A stretch of DNA of 62,342 nt from an uncultured SAR116 cluster alpha proteobacterium (GCA_902516825.1 CABXZZ010000003.1:1-62342), one strand, 5' to 3'. Counted from the first letter of the stretch, positions 36,854-47,519 are shown. The notes: generated by a model from the sequence alone, not told the origin. Translations and numbers: made by a program.

Positions 36854-37660
36854 ATGCGATATACGACTAAAAGCTCTAAAAAAAATGCAAGGAAAAATCA
36901 GAAAATGAGTGTTAGTGGTTCAAACGATAATCAGAAACTCTATACCGAAGATTTTATATTCGGCAAACAGGTGAAATTAAAACAACTTACAAAAGGCTAT
37001 CGTTTTGGCAGCGATGCTGTTCTGCTCGCTTCATATATTTCCGCCAATAAGGATTATTTATTGGACCTTGGTGCTGGCGTAGGTGCAGTATCATTAGGAG
37101 TTGCTTGGAGAAATCCAGATTGCCAGATTGTGGCAGTGGAAAAAGACCCTGAAATAGGCACCCTATTGTTAGAAAATATAGCTGCAAATGGGATGTCACA
37201 GCAGGTAACTACAAAACATATTTCCATTGAACATTTACCTAAAGATTTTGAATCTTGTTTCGACCATGTCATAGCTAATCCACCCTTTAATAAGCAGACA
37301 GGAACACGTTCAACAAACAGACATCGAAACCTTGCGCACATAGGTGATGGATTAAGCTTAAGTGATTGGCTCAAAAATGCGGTGTGGGCATGCAAGTCAA
37401 AAGGATATGTTAGTTTTATGATACGCGCGGATAGGACAGATGATGTCATCTCGTTCTTGAATGCTCAAAAGATGGGTGAAATAACTCTTTATCCTATCTG
37501 GCCAGTTCAGGGAAATCCAGCAAATCGTATAATTGTCTCGGCGCGCAAGGATAGCAAAACAGGCTCAATCCTATTACCTGGAATAACTCTGCATAATACA
37601 GATGGCTCTTTGACTTCAAATGCGTCTCTTGCTATGAAAGGTCTTGGAATTGACCGATAA
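36854..37660 (+). CDS. TrmN6-like methyltransferase (tRNA1(Val) A37-N6)
   Basis: This is a SAM-dependent N6-adenine methyltransferase, probably modifying A37 of tRNA1(Val). The SAM-binding motif is LLDLGAGVGAVSLGVAW near residue 75, and the catalytic NPPF lies in VIANPPFNKQTG. The 268-residue frame begins with a lysine-rich stretch (KSSKKNARKNQK); an ATG at 36905 is an alternative start nearer the family norm. It follows the DUF2007 gene and precedes the S49 peptidase, the usual alphaproteobacterial order. Confidence 0.88.
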   Translation: MRYTTKSSKKNARKNQKMSVSGSNDNQKLYTEDFIFGKQVKLKQLTKGYRFGSDAVLLASYISANKDYLLDLGAGVGAVSLGVAWRNPDCQIVAVEKDPEIGTLLLENIAANGMSQQVTTKHISIEHLPKDFESCFDHVIANPPFNKQTGTRSTNRHRNLAHIGDGLSLSDWLKNAVWACKSKGYVSFMIRADRTDDVISFLNAQKMGEITLYPIWPVQGNPANRIIVSARKDSKTGSILLPGITLHNTDGSLTSNASLAMKGLGIDR

Positions 37661-37720
37661 TTTGCTTTTATTGGTCCTGCTATCAAACATAAAAATGAGC
37701 CACAATAAAACGGAGTTTAA

Positions 37721-38554
37721 ATGTCTTTTCTATCAAAACTGATGTTTTGGAAACCAGACCACCCAAAGGTAAGTGTATTGAGACTTTCAGGCGTCATCGC
37801 ATCAGGAGGAGGTGCGTTTCGTAAAAATCTAAATTATGAGACGTTGGAACCAGTTATAAAAAAAGCATTTGCTGTTCAAAAGCAGAATGCTGTGATTTTA
37901 TGCATAAACTCACCAGGTGGCTCGCCTGTACAATCAGCTCTTATCGGAAAGCGCATACGCCAGTTAGCAGACAAAAACAATATGCCTGTCATTGCTTTTT
38001 GCGAAGATGTTGCAGCTTCTGGAGGCTATTGGCTCGCCTCTTGTGCAGATGAAATATACGCTGATGAAGCGTCCATAATTGGCTCAATTGGGGTCATATC
38101 TGCAGGGTTTGGTTTCACAGAAGCGATTGCTAAGCTAGGCGTAGAGAGGCGTGTTTATACGAGTGGCGAGTCTAAAAGCATGCTGGATCCTTTCAAGAAT
38201 GAAAACCCAAAAGATGTAAAACGTCTCCGAGCTCTTCAGACTGAAATTCACGAACATTTTATTGCACATGTCAAATCAAGAAGAGGCGAGCGATTAAACG
38301 AGGAGGAACCGTTATTCACAGGCACTTTTTGGACGGGTGCTAGAGCCAAGCAACTGGGCCTAATAGACGGAATAGGTGTAATGCATTCCGTATTGACTGA
38401 GAGATATGGTGAGAATGTAAAGCTGAGGCAAATAACGCAGAAAAAGGGATTATCTTCATTAGCAGGAAGTTCTGCGAGAATGGGTGCCGCTATTTCGCAT
38501 GAGCTTATAGGTGAAATCGATCAAAGGCATCATTGGGCACGCTTCGGACTGTAG
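37721..38554 (+). CDS. S49 family serine peptidase (SppA/SohB-like)
   Basis: This is a membrane-associated peptidase that degrades signal peptides or membrane-protein remnants. The 277-residue protein has the oxyanion region INSPGGSPVQSALIG, the nucleophilic Ser in AASGGYWLASCADE, and the catalytic Lys in TSGESKSMLDPF. The classic N-terminal membrane anchor of SppA is not obvious; only a short hydrophobic start (MSFLSKLMFW) is present, as in other short alphaproteobacterial members. It follows the TrmN6-like gene and precedes a small membrane protein and glyQ. Confidence 0.9.
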   Translation: MSFLSKLMFWKPDHPKVSVLRLSGVIASGGGAFRKNLNYETLEPVIKKAFAVQKQNAVILCINSPGGSPVQSALIGKRIRQLADKNNMPVIAFCEDVAASGGYWLASCADEIYADEASIIGSIGVISAGFGFTEAIAKLGVERRVYTSGESKSMLDPFKNENPKDVKRLRALQTEIHEHFIAHVKSRRGERLNEEEPLFTGTFWTGARAKQLGLIDGIGVMHSVLTERYGENVKLRQITQKKGLSSLAGSSARMGAAISHELIGEIDQRHHWARFGL

Positions 38555-38619
38555 TTTGCATGATACGTTCTTTGAATAGCCCACGAATTTAGTATATTTT
38601 TTAGGATAAATTACGGGTA

Positions 38620-38856
38620 ATGTTTTCAGTTTCAAAATTAATTTGGTTAGGTGTAATCCTTATAGCTGTTTGGAATATATTTCGTGCTATAGAGAAAAGA
38701 CAAGCGCGAAACGACAAAAATGAGAGGAGTTCAGGTACAGCTGGCAAAAAAGCTGATAGTGAATCAGAACCTATTGCAACAGTTTATTGCTCTGTATGTG
38801 CCACCTTCACAGCGGGCGCCGAGTGTAGTCGCACTGATTGTGGAATGTCTGGTTAA
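38620..38856 (+). CDS. Small membrane protein with C-terminal cysteine cluster
   Basis: A 78-residue protein of unknown function. One membrane segment lies at about residues 7-22 (LIWLGVILIAVWNIFRA), then a charged linker, then a possible zinc ribbon VYCSVCATFTAGAECSRTDC. Similar small proteins occur next to glyQ in other alphaproteobacteria, as I recall. The gene precedes glyQ by 69 bases on the same strand. Confidence 0.75.
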   Translation: MFSVSKLIWLGVILIAVWNIFRAIEKRQARNDKNERSSGTAGKKADSESEPIATVYCSVCATFTAGAECSRTDCGMSG

Positions 38857-38925
38857 TCAAATGGTTGATTTAACTATGTGATTTGATGTAGCTTTGCGAC
38901 ACACGTATAAAGATGCTATTGGTCG

Positions 38926-39816
38926 ATGCAAACAGATTTCCAATCAATTTTTCTAAATCTGCAAACATATTGGGCAAAACAGGGATGTATAATTCTCCAG
39001 CCCTATGATATGGAGGTAGGCGCTGGCACGTTTCATCCAGCAACCATATTGCGTTCTCTTGGCCCTGATTTTCATTGGAAAGCTGCATATGTGCAGCCTT
39101 CACGACGTCCAACGGATGGACGATATGGTGAAAATCCAAACAGGCTTCAACACTATTATCAATTTCAGACTATTATGAAACCATCTCCTGCTAATTCGCA
39201 AGAATTATATCTCGGCTCGTTGCAAGCAATTGGTTTAGATATTCATAAACACGATATTCGTTTTGTAGAAGATGACTGGGAATCACCCTCTCTTGGCGCA
39301 TGGGGTCTGGGCTGGGAGGTGTGGTGCGATGGTATGGAGGTTTCCCAATTTACATATTTTCAGCAAGTTGGCGGAATTGAGTGTGATCCAGTGCCTCTTG
39401 AATTAACCTACGGGTTAGAACGACTTGCAATGTTTGTACAGGAAATTGAGAATGTGTATGAGCTTGATTGGGATGGCGTACCTACCTCCAGAGGGGGCAA
39501 AGTATATGGTGATATTTTCAATCTTGCTGAAAAAGAATTTTCGAAGTGGAATTTTGAATTAGCGGATACAGCAATTTTGTTATCTCATTTTAATGATGCA
39601 GAGGCTGAATGTGCAAACTTACTTTCAGCTGAAGAAGTATTGCCTTTACCTGCATATGATCAATGCATGAAAGCAAGCCATTTGTTTAATCTGCTTGATG
39701 CGCGGGGAGTTATTTCTGTTACTGAGCGTCAAAGCTACATTGGCAGAGTAAGACAGCTTGCGAAAGGGTGCTGCGACGCTTGGGTCGCAAAAACAGCTGA
39801 AAGTAACTCATCATGA
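38926..39816 (+). CDS. glyQ: Glycyl-tRNA synthetase alpha subunit
   Basis: This is the catalytic subunit of the alpha2-beta2 class II glycyl-tRNA synthetase. The 296-residue length is normal. Family blocks are [24 protein letters not shown] near residue 17, [17 protein letters not shown] near 62, and [22 protein letters not shown] near 145. Its end overlaps the glyS start by four bases (ATGA), giving coupled translation of the two subunits. It belongs to the conserved run from the polyprenyl synthase region to ppdK. Confidence 0.97.
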   Translation: MQTDFQSIFLNLQTYWAKQGCIILQPYDMEVGAGTFHPATILRSLGPDFHWKAAYVQPSRRPTDGRYGENPNRLQHYYQFQTIMKPSPANSQELYLGSLQAIGLDIHKHDIRFVEDDWESPSLGAWGLGWEVWCDGMEVSQFTYFQQVGGIECDPVPLELTYGLERLAMFVQEIENVYELDWDGVPTSRGGKVYGDIFNLAEKEFSKWNFELADTAILLSHFNDAEAECANLLSAEEVLPLPAYDQCMKASHLFNLLDARGVISVTERQSYIGRVRQLAKGCCDAWVAKTAESNSS

Positions 39817-41921
39817 GTGAGCTATTCATTGAATTTATCTGTGAAGAAATTCCGGCACGAATGCAAAAAAATTCAATACGCCATATGGCTGAATTTATCT
39901 CCTCTAAATTATTGGAACATGGGTTACTAGATACCAGTTCAGCTGCTGAAACAAAATCGGCGATTGGGCCAAAGCATATGGTAGTTAGTTTATCAGGTGT
40001 GATAAAGCAACAAGTTGATAGGTTGGTTGAAAAACGGGGACCTAAAGTAGGCGCTCCTCACCAGGCAATATATGGATTTTGTAAATCAGCTGGTATCTCA
40101 GAAACACAGCTTGTAACTAAAAAAACTAAAAAGGGTACGTTTTATTTTGCGGAGATTTTGGAAAAAGGAAGACATATTGAAACTTTTATTCCAGAGCTCG
40201 TATATAATTTAGTCTCCGAATTTCCATGGCCTAAGAGTCAGCGCTGGGCTACCTCTAAATTAAGCTGGGTTCGCCCTTTACATCACATTAATGTTGTTCT
40301 TGATGGCCAGTTGATAAGGGGTAGTTTGGATTTGGGTGGTGATATGACCATAGAATTTACTAACTCTGGGTATGGTCATTCCGCTTATCACAATGGTCCG
40401 TTTGAAATCTCGGGATTTGAACTTTATGTGAACAAAATGCGCGATTTGGATGTTCTGGTTGATTTTGAAGAGCGCCAAAGTTTTATTCTGAAAAATGCAT
40501 CTAAGATAGCAGAGCAGAAAGGCTTACACTTGCGCAGAGACGACAATCTTCTGGAGGAGGTCTGCGGATTAGTTGAATCCCCGAATGTTTTATGCGGTAG
40601 AATTGATGATATATTTATGATTTTGCCAGATGAGGTACTTGTTACTTCAATGAGAGTACATCAAAAATATTTCGCGCTAGAAGATGAAAATGGCAAAATT
40701 GCACCTTATTTCCTTCTTGTTGCTGATCGCAAGCCAGATTTGCAAAATGATGCGCTGATTATAAAAGGAAATGAGCGAGTTTTACGCGCACGTTTATCTG
40801 ATGCATTGTTTTTCTGGAACTCAGATAAAGCAAAACATTTAAAAGAGTATCGCAAACAGCTTAGAGAGATTACTTTTTATGAAGGCCTCGGTCAACTAAG
40901 TGAAAAAGTCGATCGAGTGGAAGCCTTGGCTTCAATGATAGCTAGCTATATTCCAGAATGTAGCGAGGCTGACGCGTTTCAGGCAGCGGGCTTATGTAAA
41001 TCTGATTTGGTTACTGGCATGGTTGTTGAATTCCCGGAATTACAAGGGGTAATGGGAAGTTATTATGCATCCACGCATGATGTGGCAACACCACAAGTGG
41101 TTGCGATACGTGACCATTATTGTCCTCAGGGTGCAGATGATAAACTGCCCGAAACTGCAGAAGGAATTGCTGTATCGATGGCTGATAAAATTGATACACT
41201 CGTTGGCTTTTTTGGGATAAATGTAAAACCAACTGGGTCTAAGGATCCGTTTGCGCTTCGCAGAGCGGCTCTTGGTATTTTAAGAATGATAGATGAGCGT
41301 TCGATTTCCCTGCCGTTAGACGAAGTTTTAGTTAAAGCTGCTAACCTTCATGGTTTTAACTCATTTGATGATGAACTTGCATTATTTATAACGGAAAGAC
41401 TAAAAGTTAGATTGAGAGATAAAAATATTTCCCATGATGTTGTATCTGCTGCTATTGTTGATGCTGATATTCACAATCTTCAAATCCAAATTGAGAAAGT
41501 AAAAGCAATTGACAAGATGCTAGACACCTCTGATGGCATGAAGCTATTAGAGGGATGGAGAAGAGCATCAAATATCCTTGCCGCAGAGGCAAAAAAGGGC
41601 AAAAACAATGGAGATATAGGTCAAACATCCTCGCAGGCGATAAGCGCTCCATCAGTTGATGCATCTTTATTCAAACTCTCGGCCGAAACAAAATTATTTG
41701 AGGCAGCTCAGTCTTTACCCGATGATGTTGGAGAGAATGAAAATGAAATTTATGGAACTATACATAGGTTTAGTGCAGTATATGAGCCTATCAAAATTTT
41801 TTTTGAAACAGTTATTGTGAATGACGATAACCCAGAGATACGCAAAAATAGATTGAACCTTTTATCGCTTGTCTGCACGAAAATCCGTAATATCGCTGAT
41901 TTAGGAAAAATCGAAAAATAG
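39813..41921 (+). CDS. glyS: Glycyl-tRNA synthetase beta subunit
   Basis: This subunit binds tRNA and carries the editing-like HD and anticodon-binding regions. The 702 residues are normal in length. The start [15 protein letters not shown], the block [17 protein letters not shown], and the HD domain around [17 protein letters not shown] and [35 protein letters not shown] are typical. Its ATG sits inside the end of glyQ. It ends 53 bases before ppdK, which has its own ribosome-binding site (AGGAG). Confidence 0.96.
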   Translation: MSELFIEFICEEIPARMQKNSIRHMAEFISSKLLEHGLLDTSSAAETKSAIGPKHMVVSLSGVIKQQVDRLVEKRGPKVGAPHQAIYGFCKSAGISETQLVTKKTKKGTFYFAEILEKGRHIETFIPELVYNLVSEFPWPKSQRWATSKLSWVRPLHHINVVLDGQLIRGSLDLGGDMTIEFTNSGYGHSAYHNGPFEISGFELYVNKMRDLDVLVDFEERQSFILKNASKIAEQKGLHLRRDDNLLEEVCGLVESPNVLCGRIDDIFMILPDEVLVTSMRVHQKYFALEDENGKIAPYFLLVADRKPDLQNDALIIKGNERVLRARLSDALFFWNSDKAKHLKEYRKQLREITFYEGLGQLSEKVDRVEALASMIASYIPECSEADAFQAAGLCKSDLVTGMVVEFPELQGVMGSYYASTHDVATPQVVAIRDHYCPQGADDKLPETAEGIAVSMADKIDTLVGFFGINVKPTGSKDPFALRRAALGILRMIDERSISLPLDEVLVKAANLHGFNSFDDELALFITERLKVRLRDKNISHDVVSAAIVDADIHNLQIQIEKVKAIDKMLDTSDGMKLLEGWRRASNILAAEAKKGKNNGDIGQTSSQAISAPSVDASLFKLSAETKLFEAAQSLPDDVGENENEIYGTIHRFSAVYEPIKIFFETVIVNDDNPEIRKNRLNLLSLVCTKIRNIADLGKIEK

Positions 41922-41974
41922 TCTCTCTATTTTTTGGACTAGTTAAGAGGGTAATAAGAATATAGGAGTTAAGA

Positions 41975-44635
41975 ATGTCAGAAAATAAATGGGTTTATGC
42001 ATTTGGTGCGAACGCCAGTGACGGAGATGCAAGCATGCGCGATCTTCTTGGTGGCAAAGGCGCCAACCTCGCTGAAATGGCATCTATAGGACTTCCAGTG
42101 CCTCCTGGCTTTACGATAACAACAGAGGTTTGTTCCTATTATTATGATAATGAGGAAACATATCCGCCTGAGCTAAGGAACCAGGTTCTATCCGCTTTAA
42201 AGCAAGTTGAACTGCAGTCAAAGCTTGATTTTGCGGATGCATCAAAACCGTTACTTCTCTCTATCCGCTCTGGTGCTAGGGCATCAATGCCAGGTATGAT
42301 GGACACAGTTTTAAATCTTGGGCTTAATGATGATGTGGTTGAGGGTCTTGCGCGTTCAAGCGGTGATCCGCGATTCGCATATGATAGCTATCGACGGTTT
42401 ATACAGATGTTTAGCAACGTCGTTCTTGAAGTAGATCATGACTTATTTGAGGATATTCTCGAAGATGCGAAATATAAAGCAGGGGTAGACGAAGATACAG
42501 AGCTTTCAGCGGATGATTTGAAACAGCTTGTTGTTGATTATAAAAAATTGGTAGAGGACAATACGGGAACTTCTTTCCCTCAAGAACCTTATACGCAGAT
42601 CTGGGGGGCTATTGGCGCTGTTTTCAAAAGCTGGATGAACCAACGAGCTATCACCTATCGGCGTTTGAATCAAATTCCTGTTGGTTGGGGAACAGCAGTA
42701 AATGTGCAAGCTATGGTTTTTGGTAATCTTGGTGATGATTGTGCAACAGGTGTCGCCTTTACACGAAACCCATCTTCTGGCACTAAGGAATTTTATGGTG
42801 AATACCTTATAAACGCCCAAGGCGAGGACGTGGTTGCTGGCATTAGAACGCCATTCCCTCTCACTAAAGAAACAAGTGGCGGAAATGGTCAGTCGATGGA
42901 AGAGAAGATGCCAGATGTTTACGGGCAGCTAAACGAAGTTCGCCAAAGGCTTGAAAAACACTACAAGGACATGCAAGATCTTGAATTTACGGTACAACAA
43001 AACATTCTTTATATGTTGCAAACAAGGTCTGGTAAACGCACAGCTGAGGCTGCGGTAGGAATCGCGGTCGATTTGGCAAATGAAGGCCTGATTACAAAAC
43101 AGGAGGCGATTTGCCGTATTGAGCCTGAAACACTAGACCAACTTCTTCACCCCACCTTAGACCCTGACGCGCCAAAGCGGCTATTGCTTCGAGGGTTGCC
43201 AGCAAGCCCAGGTGCTGCCTCAGGCGAAATTGTCCTTGATGCAGACTCTGCGGAATCAATTGCAAATCAGGGGCGTAAAGTAATTTTGTTGCGGGTAGAA
43301 ACAAGCCCAGAAGACATCCATGGCATGCATGCGGCAGCAGGGATCCTCACCGCAAGGGGTGGGATGACAAGTCACGCAGCCGTTGTCGCACGTGGAATGG
43401 GAAGACCATGTGTTTCAGGCGCTGGAGAGTTAAGGATTGATATAGAGGCCGGCCGCATCTTTATGGGCGGAGAGGAGCTTGCAAAGGGCGATATTATCAC
43501 AATCGATGGGATTACTGGACAGGTCTATAAAGGGCAGGTTGCAACAATAAAACCACAATTATCAAATGCCTTTGCAACTTTAATGGAATGGGCTGATGCA
43601 GAACGCAGGATGATTGTACGAACAAATGCGGAAACAATTGAGGATTCCCGGGTTGCACGGGAATTTGGCGCGGAAGGGATTGGTTTATGTCGCACGGAAC
43701 ATATGTTTTTTGATGCTGACCGTATCGTCACCATGAGAGAGATGATTATAGCGGATAGCAAGGAAGGAAGGTCAACAGCATTGTCAAAGCTATTACCAAT
43801 GCAAAAAGGTGATTTTGTGGCTCTTTTTGAGATTATGTCTGGATTACCAGTAACAATCCGACTTCTCGACCCTCCATTACACGAATTTTTGCCTCATACG
43901 GATACAGAATTAGCAGATGTAGCAAATGCCGCTGGTGTTGATATTGAGATAGCAAGAGCGCGTGCCTTGCGCCTTTCTGAATCAAATCCAATGTTAGGGC
44001 ATCGTGGTTGTCGTCTTGCTATTACGTATCCAGAAATATGTGAGATGCAGGCAACGGCTATTATTGAAGCAGCTGTGGAGATCTCTAAAATTTCTGTTCC
44101 CCCAATTCCGGAGATTATGATTCCTCTTGCTGCAACGGCAAAAGAAATTGAAATCTGTAAAGAAATTATCGACCGTGTAGCAAAAAAAGTTATGCAGGAT
44201 AGTGGCCAAAAAATTGAATACTTGGTTGGCACTATGATTGAATTACCGCGTGCCGCCCTCAAAGCAGATGAGTTAGCAGGTTCAGCAGAATTTTTCAGTT
44301 TTGGAACTAACGATTTAACCCAGACAACTTTGGGCATTAGCAGAGATGACGCTGGCAGTTTTCTTGGCGATTATTCAGAGGCAGATATATATCCTGTGGA
44401 TCCATTTGTTTCCATTGATATTGATGGTGTTGGTATACTAGTTGAAATGGCAGTGCAAAAGGGAAGAAGTGTTCGAAAGGGCATAAAACTTGGCATATGT
44501 GGTGAGCATGGTGGCGATCCAAGTTCAATTACCTTCTGCGAGACTGTTGGGCTAGATTACGTATCATGTTCGCCGTTCAGAGTTCCTATCGCAAGATTAG
44601 CTGCCGCACAAGCCACCATAAAAATGAAGGCCTAA
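41975..44635 (+). CDS. ppdK: Pyruvate, phosphate dikinase
   Basis: This enzyme interconverts pyruvate, ATP and phosphate with PEP, AMP and pyrophosphate, serving gluconeogenesis in many alphaproteobacteria. The 886-residue protein has an N-terminal ATP-grasp domain (GGKGANLAEMASIGLPVPPGF). The phosphohistidine H467 lies in GGMTSHAAVVARG and the C-terminal TIM barrel has the proton-relay C842 in GICGEHGGDP. Motif RTEHMFF in the barrel is also conserved. The gene follows glyS, as in other members of the class. No regulatory protein gene is adjacent. Confidence 0.97.
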   Translation: MSENKWVYAFGANASDGDASMRDLLGGKGANLAEMASIGLPVPPGFTITTEVCSYYYDNEETYPPELRNQVLSALKQVELQSKLDFADASKPLLLSIRSGARASMPGMMDTVLNLGLNDDVVEGLARSSGDPRFAYDSYRRFIQMFSNVVLEVDHDLFEDILEDAKYKAGVDEDTELSADDLKQLVVDYKKLVEDNTGTSFPQEPYTQIWGAIGAVFKSWMNQRAITYRRLNQIPVGWGTAVNVQAMVFGNLGDDCATGVAFTRNPSSGTKEFYGEYLINAQGEDVVAGIRTPFPLTKETSGGNGQSMEEKMPDVYGQLNEVRQRLEKHYKDMQDLEFTVQQNILYMLQTRSGKRTAEAAVGIAVDLANEGLITKQEAICRIEPETLDQLLHPTLDPDAPKRLLLRGLPASPGAASGEIVLDADSAESIANQGRKVILLRVETSPEDIHGMHAAAGILTARGGMTSHAAVVARGMGRPCVSGAGELRIDIEAGRIFMGGEELAKGDIITIDGITGQVYKGQVATIKPQLSNAFATLMEWADAERRMIVRTNAETIEDSRVAREFGAEGIGLCRTEHMFFDADRIVTMREMIIADSKEGRSTALSKLLPMQKGDFVALFEIMSGLPVTIRLLDPPLHEFLPHTDTELADVANAAGVDIEIARARALRLSESNPMLGHRGCRLAITYPEICEMQATAIIEAAVEISKISVPPIPEIMIPLAATAKEIEICKEIIDRVAKKVMQDSGQKIEYLVGTMIELPRAALKADELAGSAEFFSFGTNDLTQTTLGISRDDAGSFLGDYSEADIYPVDPFVSIDIDGVGILVEMAVQKGRSVRKGIKLGICGEHGGDPSSITFCETVGLDYVSCSPFRVPIARLAAAQATIKMKA

Positions 44636-44669
44636 TCAACAAAAGTTAAGTAGGTGTGGGCCGTTACGA

Positions 44670-44692
44670 AGGACGGTATAACCAACCGTCCT
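44670..44692. terminator. Hairpin between convergent ppdK and hsp20
   Basis: A perfect 8-bp stem AGGACGGT / ACCGTCCT with a 7-base loop lies between the convergent ends of ppdK and hsp20. No T tract follows on either strand, so it may protect mRNA ends or act with Rho rather than as an intrinsic terminator. Its position is the main support. Confidence 0.55.
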
Positions 44693-44714
44693 AAGGTTAC
44701 TTTATAATAACGTT

Positions 44715-45173
44715 TTAATGGATGTTTTTTTCAAGAGTTGGATGGTTAATAATGTTGATTTTACGTGGTTTCATTTTTTCAGGAACTTCTCGCTTTAAAT
44801 CAATATGAAGCAATCCGTTCTTTAAGCTGGCACTTTTAATTTCTATAAAATCAGCGAGCTGAAAACGACGCTCAAACTGCCTTCCTGCGATTCCCCGATA
44901 AAGGAACATTTTCTCTTCATCAATTGTTTCTTGATTAGCATGTCCTGTCACGATCAAAGTGCCTTCGTGGATGGTAACATCCAAATCTGCTTCTGCAAAT
45001 CCAGCAACTGCCATGGTAATTCGATAATCTTCATCTCCAATTTTCTCAATATTATAGGGCGGAAAATTGGTGTTACCTGTCTCTGTTGTATGAAATAGGT
45101 TATCAACAAGATTGGCCATCCGGTCAAAGCCAATAGCACTGCAGTAAAAAGGGGTCAAGTCAACACGTGTCAT
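44715..45173 (-). CDS. Hsp20/IbpA family small heat-shock protein
   Basis: This is an ATP-independent holdase that keeps unfolding proteins soluble in heat stress. I start it at the ATG at 45173, which has AGGAG seven bases upstream; the longer frame to 45248 would start inside the leader. The 152-residue protein has the alpha-crystallin domain at about 38-130 (YNIEKIGDEDYRITMAVAGF to LKNGLLHIDLKRE). The C-terminal IxI-like motif is KINIIN. Its leader RNA contains a ROSE-like thermometer, and a possible heat-shock -35 (CCCCTTGAA at 45310-45302 on the minus strand) lies about 100 bases upstream. Convergent with ppdK. Confidence 0.92.
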   Translation of the reverse strand: MTRVDLTPFYCSAIGFDRMANLVDNLFHTTETGNTNFPPYNIEKIGDEDYRITMAVAGFAEADLDVTIHEGTLIVTGHANQETIDEEKMFLYRGIAGRQFERRFQLADFIEIKSASLKNGLLHIDLKREVPEKMKPRKINIINHPTLEKNIH

Positions 45174-45240
45174 GTTTTTTCTCCTAATAAATAGCAAGAT
45201 AGATTGGTGGCATCCTTTAAAGGCAAGCCGTTTAATAGAA
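45174..45240 (-). promoter_or_regulatory. ROSE-like RNA thermometer in the hsp20 leader
   Basis: In the minus-strand leader, CTTGCT (45198-45193) can fold over a 7-base loop onto the ribosome-binding site AGGAG (45185-45181). The UUGCU/AGGAG pairing with one G-G mispair is the defining ROSE feature that hides the start region at low temperature. A second hairpin with GGC/GCC and CCTTTAAAGG stems lies just upstream (45229-45209). ROSE elements control small heat-shock genes in alphaproteobacteria, which agrees with the gene here. The call rests on pairing by eye. Confidence 0.7.
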
Positions 45241-45377
45241 GGAGACATATCGAGATTCAGCCCCTCCTATGCTTTCTACATTTAAGAAGGATGAATTTGG
45301 GTTCAAGGGGCAAATAGGAAAAAATCAGCAAATAAAGCTAGTTTGAATAAAACCTCTCAAAAGGTTAATAAGGTATT

Positions 45378-45602
45378 TTAATCCTTAACACCTAAGCCAG
45401 AGAAACGTTTGTTAAAGCGCGCAACTTGACCTTCACTGCCAAGAACTCGCTGTTGTCCTGTCCAAGCTGGGTGGTTTAGTGGGTCAACGGAAAGCTTCAT
45501 TACTTCGCCTTCTTTTCCCCAGGTAGACCGCACACTGCGCTCACTACCATCTGTCATAACTATCTTGATTTCATGATAGTCTGGATGAATATCCTTCTTC
45601 AT
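45378..45602 (-). CDS. rpmE: 50S ribosomal protein L31
   Basis: A 74-residue large-subunit ribosomal protein. It has the opening [12 protein letters not shown], the central [12 protein letters not shown], and the conserved [12 protein letters not shown] and RFNKRF end. The zinc-binding cysteines of the long L31 form are absent; in their place there are no Cys at all, as in the usual alphaproteobacterial form. It is divergent from the ABC transporter gene and separated from hsp20 by the latter's control region. Confidence 0.95.
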   Translation of the reverse strand: MKKDIHPDYHEIKIVMTDGSERSVRSTWGKEGEVMKLSVDPLNHPAWTGQQRVLGSEGQVARFNKRFSGLGVKD

Positions 45603-45720
45603 TTATCAGCTCCACTTGCCAAATACGGTGCGATGCGCAATTATGCCGGCAAAAATTTTTTTAATCTTGAAGTGTGATACCTCTCTTCAAGCTAGGATGC
45701 AAGTCTCCTTTGGATAAAAG

Positions 45721-47511
45721 ATGACAAAACTTACCTCAGAAACAGAAATAAAAAAAAAATCAGTTCGCAGATCACTATCTGCTTTTGGAATATTGGTACC
45801 GTATATTTATCCATATAGATGGCAACTAGTAGCTGCTTGTTGCGCATTATTAATGATCTCCATTGCCATGTTATCTCTTGGAAGAGGCCTAGCGTTTATA
45901 GTGGATGAAGGGCTGGCAGGAAATAATCCCGCCTTTTTAACCAGAACAATTATTGTGACCTTGGCAATTGCATTCGTCTTAGCCATCGGTAGTTACTTTA
46001 GAGCGAGTTTGATCAATCAGCTTGGAGAGCGCATAATAGCTGATATCAGAGTGGCCTTGTTTCGCCATATTTTGTCCCAGTCAAGTAACTGGTTCGAAAC
46101 TGCCAGACCAGGTGACATTCTAACCAGTCTTACAACAGATACATCAATAATACAAACAGTCCTTGGCTCTACCTTGTCTATGGCTGTTCGAAATATTATT
46201 TTATTAATTGGCGGACTTGCTCTCGTGATAATATCTAGCCCCAAAATGTCTTTTGTCTTAGCAGTAATTGTTCCGCTGATAGTATTCCCTCTGGTATTGC
46301 TGGCACGCTATCTGAGACAAGCGTCAAAAACAGCACAGGAAAAAGTTTCTGATTTAGCTGTATTGGCGGAAGAATCAATCTCTGGAATTCGCTCTGTTCA
46401 TGCGTTTTCGCAAGAATTATTTATTGAAAGTAAGTTTAACATACTTGCAAACGAAGCCGTTTTTGCTGCCAAGACCAGAGCTAGGTTAAGAGGGTTACTA
46501 AGTGGTTTAGTTATCTTTTTGGTGATCACTGGAATTGGATGTTTATTATGGGTTGGCGGGAAAGATTTGCAACAAGGTGCAATAACAGCAGGAGAGCTAA
46601 CTTCTTTTGTGTTTTATGCTTTTTTAGTTGCAGCGTCTGTTGGGGCCTTATCTGAAATTGGTGGAGAAATGCAACGTGCATTAGGCGCGCTAGAGCGAAT
46701 AACAGAAATTTTTAATATCCATCCAAAGTTTGTTGCACCTAAACAACAAATGCAAACTTCTACAACTCTCCTTTCGGATATCATATTTGATGATGTGAGT
46801 TTTAATTATGAGTCTCGACCCGATTGGCCAGTATTGGAAAATATAAACATTTCGATAAGGGCAGGAGAACATGTTGCTTTAGTTGGCCCTAGCGGAGCAG
46901 GAAAATCTACAATCTTGCATCTTCTGCTACGCTTCTACATGCCAGTTGCTGGGCAGATTCGAATAGGTAATATGCCTATAAACCATATGACCAATAATGC
47001 CCTTCGTAGCTACCTTGGGCTGGTACCGCAAGATGTCGCCTTATTTTCGCAAACGATTAAGCAGAATATTTCATTTGGGAGCCCGAATGCTAATTTCTCA
47101 GAAATTCAGCAAGCAGCTATTCAGGCAGAAGCCCATCAATTCATAAGTAATCTGCCTGAAGGTTATGATACTGTGGTTGGCGAGAAGGGCATCCGTCTTT
47201 CAGGTGGACAAAGACAGCGAATTGCAATAGCTCGCTCAATATTGCGTAAGCCATCTATAATGTTGCTAGATGAGGCTACAAGCGCTCTAGACAGCAAAAG
47301 TGAAGCACTTGTTCAAAAAGCCATTCGCAAACTCTGCCTTGACAAAACCAGCATTGTGATTGCGCACCGACTTTCAACTGTTATTGACGTCGATCGCATT
47401 TTTGTCATGGATAAGGGAAGGATTATAGCAGAAGGAAGTCATGAGCATTTGCTCGCTCAATCAGAATTATATTACCAATTAGCGAAGCATCAACTATTAT
47501 CAGAATGTTGA
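45721..47511 (+). CDS. ABC exporter, fused permease and ATPase (MsbA-like)
   Basis: A 596-residue half-transporter with an N-terminal six-helix domain (about residues 20-320) and a C-terminal ATPase (about 345-590). Walker A is GPSGAGKST, the signature is LSGGQRQR, Walker B is IMLLDEATSALDS, and IVIAHRL supplies the switch His. It probably works as a homodimer in the inner membrane. The likeness to MsbA and to the ABC proteins next to rpmE in other alphaproteobacteria suggests lipid or drug export; the substrate cannot be named. The ATG follows AAAAG with no strong ribosome-binding site (TCTCC-type sequence lies upstream). Confidence 0.93.
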   Translation: MTKLTSETEIKKKSVRRSLSAFGILVPYIYPYRWQLVAACCALLMISIAMLSLGRGLAFIVDEGLAGNNPAFLTRTIIVTLAIAFVLAIGSYFRASLINQLGERIIADIRVALFRHILSQSSNWFETARPGDILTSLTTDTSIIQTVLGSTLSMAVRNIILLIGGLALVIISSPKMSFVLAVIVPLIVFPLVLLARYLRQASKTAQEKVSDLAVLAEESISGIRSVHAFSQELFIESKFNILANEAVFAAKTRARLRGLLSGLVIFLVITGIGCLLWVGGKDLQQGAITAGELTSFVFYAFLVAASVGALSEIGGEMQRALGALERITEIFNIHPKFVAPKQQMQTSTTLLSDIIFDDVSFNYESRPDWPVLENINISIRAGEHVALVGPSGAGKSTILHLLLRFYMPVAGQIRIGNMPINHMTNNALRSYLGLVPQDVALFSQTIKQNISFGSPNANFSEIQQAAIQAEAHQFISNLPEGYDTVVGEKGIRLSGGQRQRIAIARSILRKPSIMLLDEATSALDSKSEALVQKAIRKLCLDKTSIVIAHRLSTVIDVDRIFVMDKGRIIAEGSHEHLLAQSELYYQLAKHQLLSEC

Positions 47512-47519
47512 ATCAAAAC

